Part shown: positions 62,465 through 64,000 of the stretch, piece by piece
Numbering within the stretch: position 1 is the first letter of the stretch
Layout: each line of letters starts with the position of its first letter
NCBI RefSeq assembly: GCF_020564625.1
Contig: NZ_JAJBZT010000001.1
Span: 372,001-436,000 of the forward strand
DNA: 64,000 bases
From: Leeia speluncae
GTDB lineage: Bacteria; Pseudomonadota; Gammaproteobacteria; Burkholderiales; Leeiaceae
Direction: 5' to 3'
The notes under the pieces: model-generated
Databases searched by the model: none
Told to the model about the DNA's origin: nothing
The model's input: only the letters and a program-made list of their open reading frames with translations
Position numbers and translations under genes: made by a program

Positions 62465-62847
62465 AGCAAAATGGCGTAGGCGCTGATGTGCGCAGCATAG
62501 CCTTACTGCTTATCACTTGCAAAATGATGTATGCCTAGACTCTTGGTGAGGCAACCGCTCTTTGGGTAGGCATCGATTCCGTTTCGCCATCATTTAAGAT
62601 AAAGCCCTAATTTTTCAGGCTACTTTAACCAGCACAAAAATCTGATTATCCTTTTTCACTTTGAAAACGCTAATAATCTTCTCTTCCATCGTGAAATTTT
62701 CTTACGATATTGCCAATTAACTGCAAATATCTATCGGAGGTGAGCCTATACCCTATTAGACACCGTTTGTGGATGTACTAGGAGTGAAATGAAGGGTACC
62801 CCACTTCACATTAACTTCTGATATTGATATGGGGGCAAGGGTTTAAA

Positions 62848-63042
62848 ATGAACGAAATCAATTGTTTTTTAAGGTTGCCAGATGTACTAAGGATTATTCC
62901 GGTTTGCAGGGCTACTTGGTACAACGGGATAAAGCAAGGAAGGTTTCCCGCTCCTGTAAAATGCGGAGCTCGTCTTTCTATGTGGCGTATGAGTGATATC
63001 CAAAAACTTGTGGCCGATATCAGTAACTCTAATATCCAATGA
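62848..63042 (+). CDS. AlpA family transcriptional regulator
   Basis: 64 residues from MNEINCFLRLPDVLRIIPV (ATG 62848). ATWYNGIKQGRFPAPVKCGARLSMWRMSDIQKLVAD is the compact HTH of AlpA/excisionase-like proteins, which typically sit next to integrases of tRNA-linked islands. No integrase lies within the window. Suggests the DNA right of the prophage is island DNA. Confidence 0.87.
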   Translation: MNEINCFLRLPDVLRIIPVCRATWYNGIKQGRFPAPVKCGARLSMWRMSDIQKLVADISNSNIQ

Positions 63043-63182
63043 GTCTGGTTTAACTGCATGATGGCGATGAGATATTACAACCCGACTGCAAGTGACTTGG
63101 TCGCGGCAGTGCGGAAGAAAGTGGAGCCTAATAGAGTCTGATAGTATTTGCAGTTCGTGTTTCTATTTAGCATGCTGTGAAA

Positions 63183-63203
63183 GGGGCATCAAACTGATGC
63201 CCC
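63183..63203. terminator. Strong hairpin between the convergent alpA-like and hipA-like genes
   Basis: GGGGCATCA, loop AAC, TGATGCCCC: a 9-bp perfect stem. There is no long U-tract on either strand, but the position between convergent genes fits transcript ends. Confidence 0.5.
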
Positions 63204-63248
63204 TATCTACATAAATATTTTCTAATGCTTGTTTGGGTTACCTGACGT

Positions 63249-64000
63249 TTATTTCTTGCGTTCAATACGGCTCACTAAATCCTTGTTGGCCATTACTTCT
63301 AATGGGCGAAATGCAGTACTTACATCATTAATTGTACTTTCTGATGCGCCGTAAGATGAAAAGCAAGATTTCCATAATCTTACTTTTGACCATAACTGGC
63401 GGATGCAATCAATCGCGATTTCTTCATCTTTGACAAAATCCCCGTAACAAGAAAGAGCGTTTTCTAAACTAGCAACTTTCCCCTCCGTCCCAATATTTAA
63501 ATGCAGCCGTCTTTCGTAAGAAAAACTTGGGCGTGGCACGACATCATAAACAGGGGATAGCCTCCAGCCACTAATTCGAAAATCGTAAAGAAAACCATGA
63601 TTTCGCAGATGGTCATCGTCATTATTGATGAGGATGTTATAAACCATTCTGCTGAATAGTTCTTTGCAGTCGGCCTCTACAAAATCTGGATGCACATTTT
63701 GTCGAATTGCATTCGCAAGATGGCTATAGCTCATGTAGGGGGAATCAAACTCACTACACCCAAGTAAGGTTAAGGCACTAATGAAGGGAATCCGATATTC
63801 ATGTGCGCCAGGCTTCTGTAATGCGTCATAGAGATTGGCGGTGTGAATTGACTCATCAAGGTGATGCCAGAATCTGTCAAATCGTCTTACAAGTAAGATA
63901 GGTTGATTACCTATGAATTCTCTTCTCACTTCCGCTACGTTTAAACCACACGCCTTGGCAAGCTTCATTGCACAGTATTCCGCAGTAACCAAGTCATGAC
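63249..64000 (-). CDS. HipA-like serine/threonine kinase, C-terminal part (runs off the window)
   Basis: At least 250 residues; the frame is open to the window edge, so the N-terminus is missing. ILLVRRFDRFWHH, then the catalytic loop NILINNDDDHLRNHGF with its Asp, and LSPVYDVVPRP (metal-binding Asp) match the HipA C-terminal kinase fold. HipA kinases phosphorylate tRNA synthetases as toxins of type II systems. The antitoxin HipB is not visible and would lie beyond 64000, if present. Confidence 0.87.
   Translation of the reverse strand, partial: HDLVTAEYCAMKLAKACGLNVAEVRREFIGNQPILLVRRFDRFWHHLDESIHTANLYDALQKPGAHEYRIPFISALTLLGCSEFDSPYMSYSHLANAIRQNVHPDFVEADCKELFSRMVYNILINNDDDHLRNHGFLYDFRISGWRLSPVYDVVPRPSFSYERRLHLNIGTEGKVASLENALSCYGDFVKDEEIAIDCIRQLWSKVRLWKSCFSSYGASESTINDVSTAFRPLEVMANKDLVSRIERKK

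Noticed and set aside
62784-62809. Imperfect palindrome around GGGTACCC upstream of the AlpA-like gene
   Set aside because: Central mismatches leave only short arms; not convincing as an operator without comparison.
63058-63141. 27-codon ORF beginning MMAMRYYNPTASDL after the AlpA-like gene
   Set aside because: Too short, no clear ribosome-binding site and no recognised family; could be chance.

Overview
The window is from a betaproteobacterial chromosome, most likely Neisseriales / Chromobacteriaceae-like. Evidence: a 14-gene nuo operon behind tpiA-secG-tRNA-Leu, a DUF2818 gene directly after nuoN, and the thrS-infC-rpmI-rplT-pheS-pheT-ihfA-merR cluster ending at tRNA-Pro. Family names come from reading the translations; no database search was run.

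Layout. (1) 1-15.7 kb: end of tpiA, secG, tRNA-Leu(GAG), then nuoABCDEFGHIJKLMN for proton-pumping NADH:quinone oxidoreductase, plus a small DUF2818 membrane protein. (2) 15.7-23.4 kb: tRNA-Val(GAC), then a translation block (threonyl-tRNA synthetase, IF3, L35, L20, both phenylalanyl-tRNA synthetase subunits), ihfA, a MerR-like regulator and tRNA-Pro(GGG). (3) 23.497-61.938 kb: a Mu-like transposable prophage of about 38.4 kb in reverse orientation (phage left end at the right side of the window). Early genes near the right: S24 repressor (+), Ner, a small regulator, MuA transposase, MuB ATPase, small accessory genes, HU-like protein, GemA and a Mor-type activator. Late genes follow leftward: lysis cassette with Rz1 nested in Rz, terminases, portal, head genes, protease/scaffold, capsid, contractile tail, baseplate, tail fibre, glycine-rich tip protein, and a Dam methylase where Mu carries mom. 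(4) 61.94-64 kb: host or island DNA with a small unidentified ORF, an AlpA-like regulator and the C-terminal part of a HipA-like kinase running off the window. AlpA, HipA and short tandem repeats just past tRNA-Pro suggest a tRNA-associated island into which the Mu-like phage jumped.

Main points of interest. The three prophage genes that are not standard Mu genes (29167-29760, 41184-42476 and 51021-51482) all encode predicted membrane proteins. Each lies immediately upstream of one of three promoter-like sites of the form CTGACA-N17-TA(A/G)T, which head the lysis, head and tail-end gene blocks and look like Mor/C-activated late promoters. Two of these sites belong to a 56-bp repeat whose short leader hairpin abuts the start codon. 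A candidate 80-90 nt RNA on the opposite strand, with its own promoter and terminator, lies between the F-like and G-like head genes. The tail-assembly chaperone has a canonical A_AAA_AAG -1 frameshift site. Two other tail genes (gp45-like and DUF2635) carry apparent single-base frameshifts, so the prophage may be decaying or the assembly may contain indel errors.
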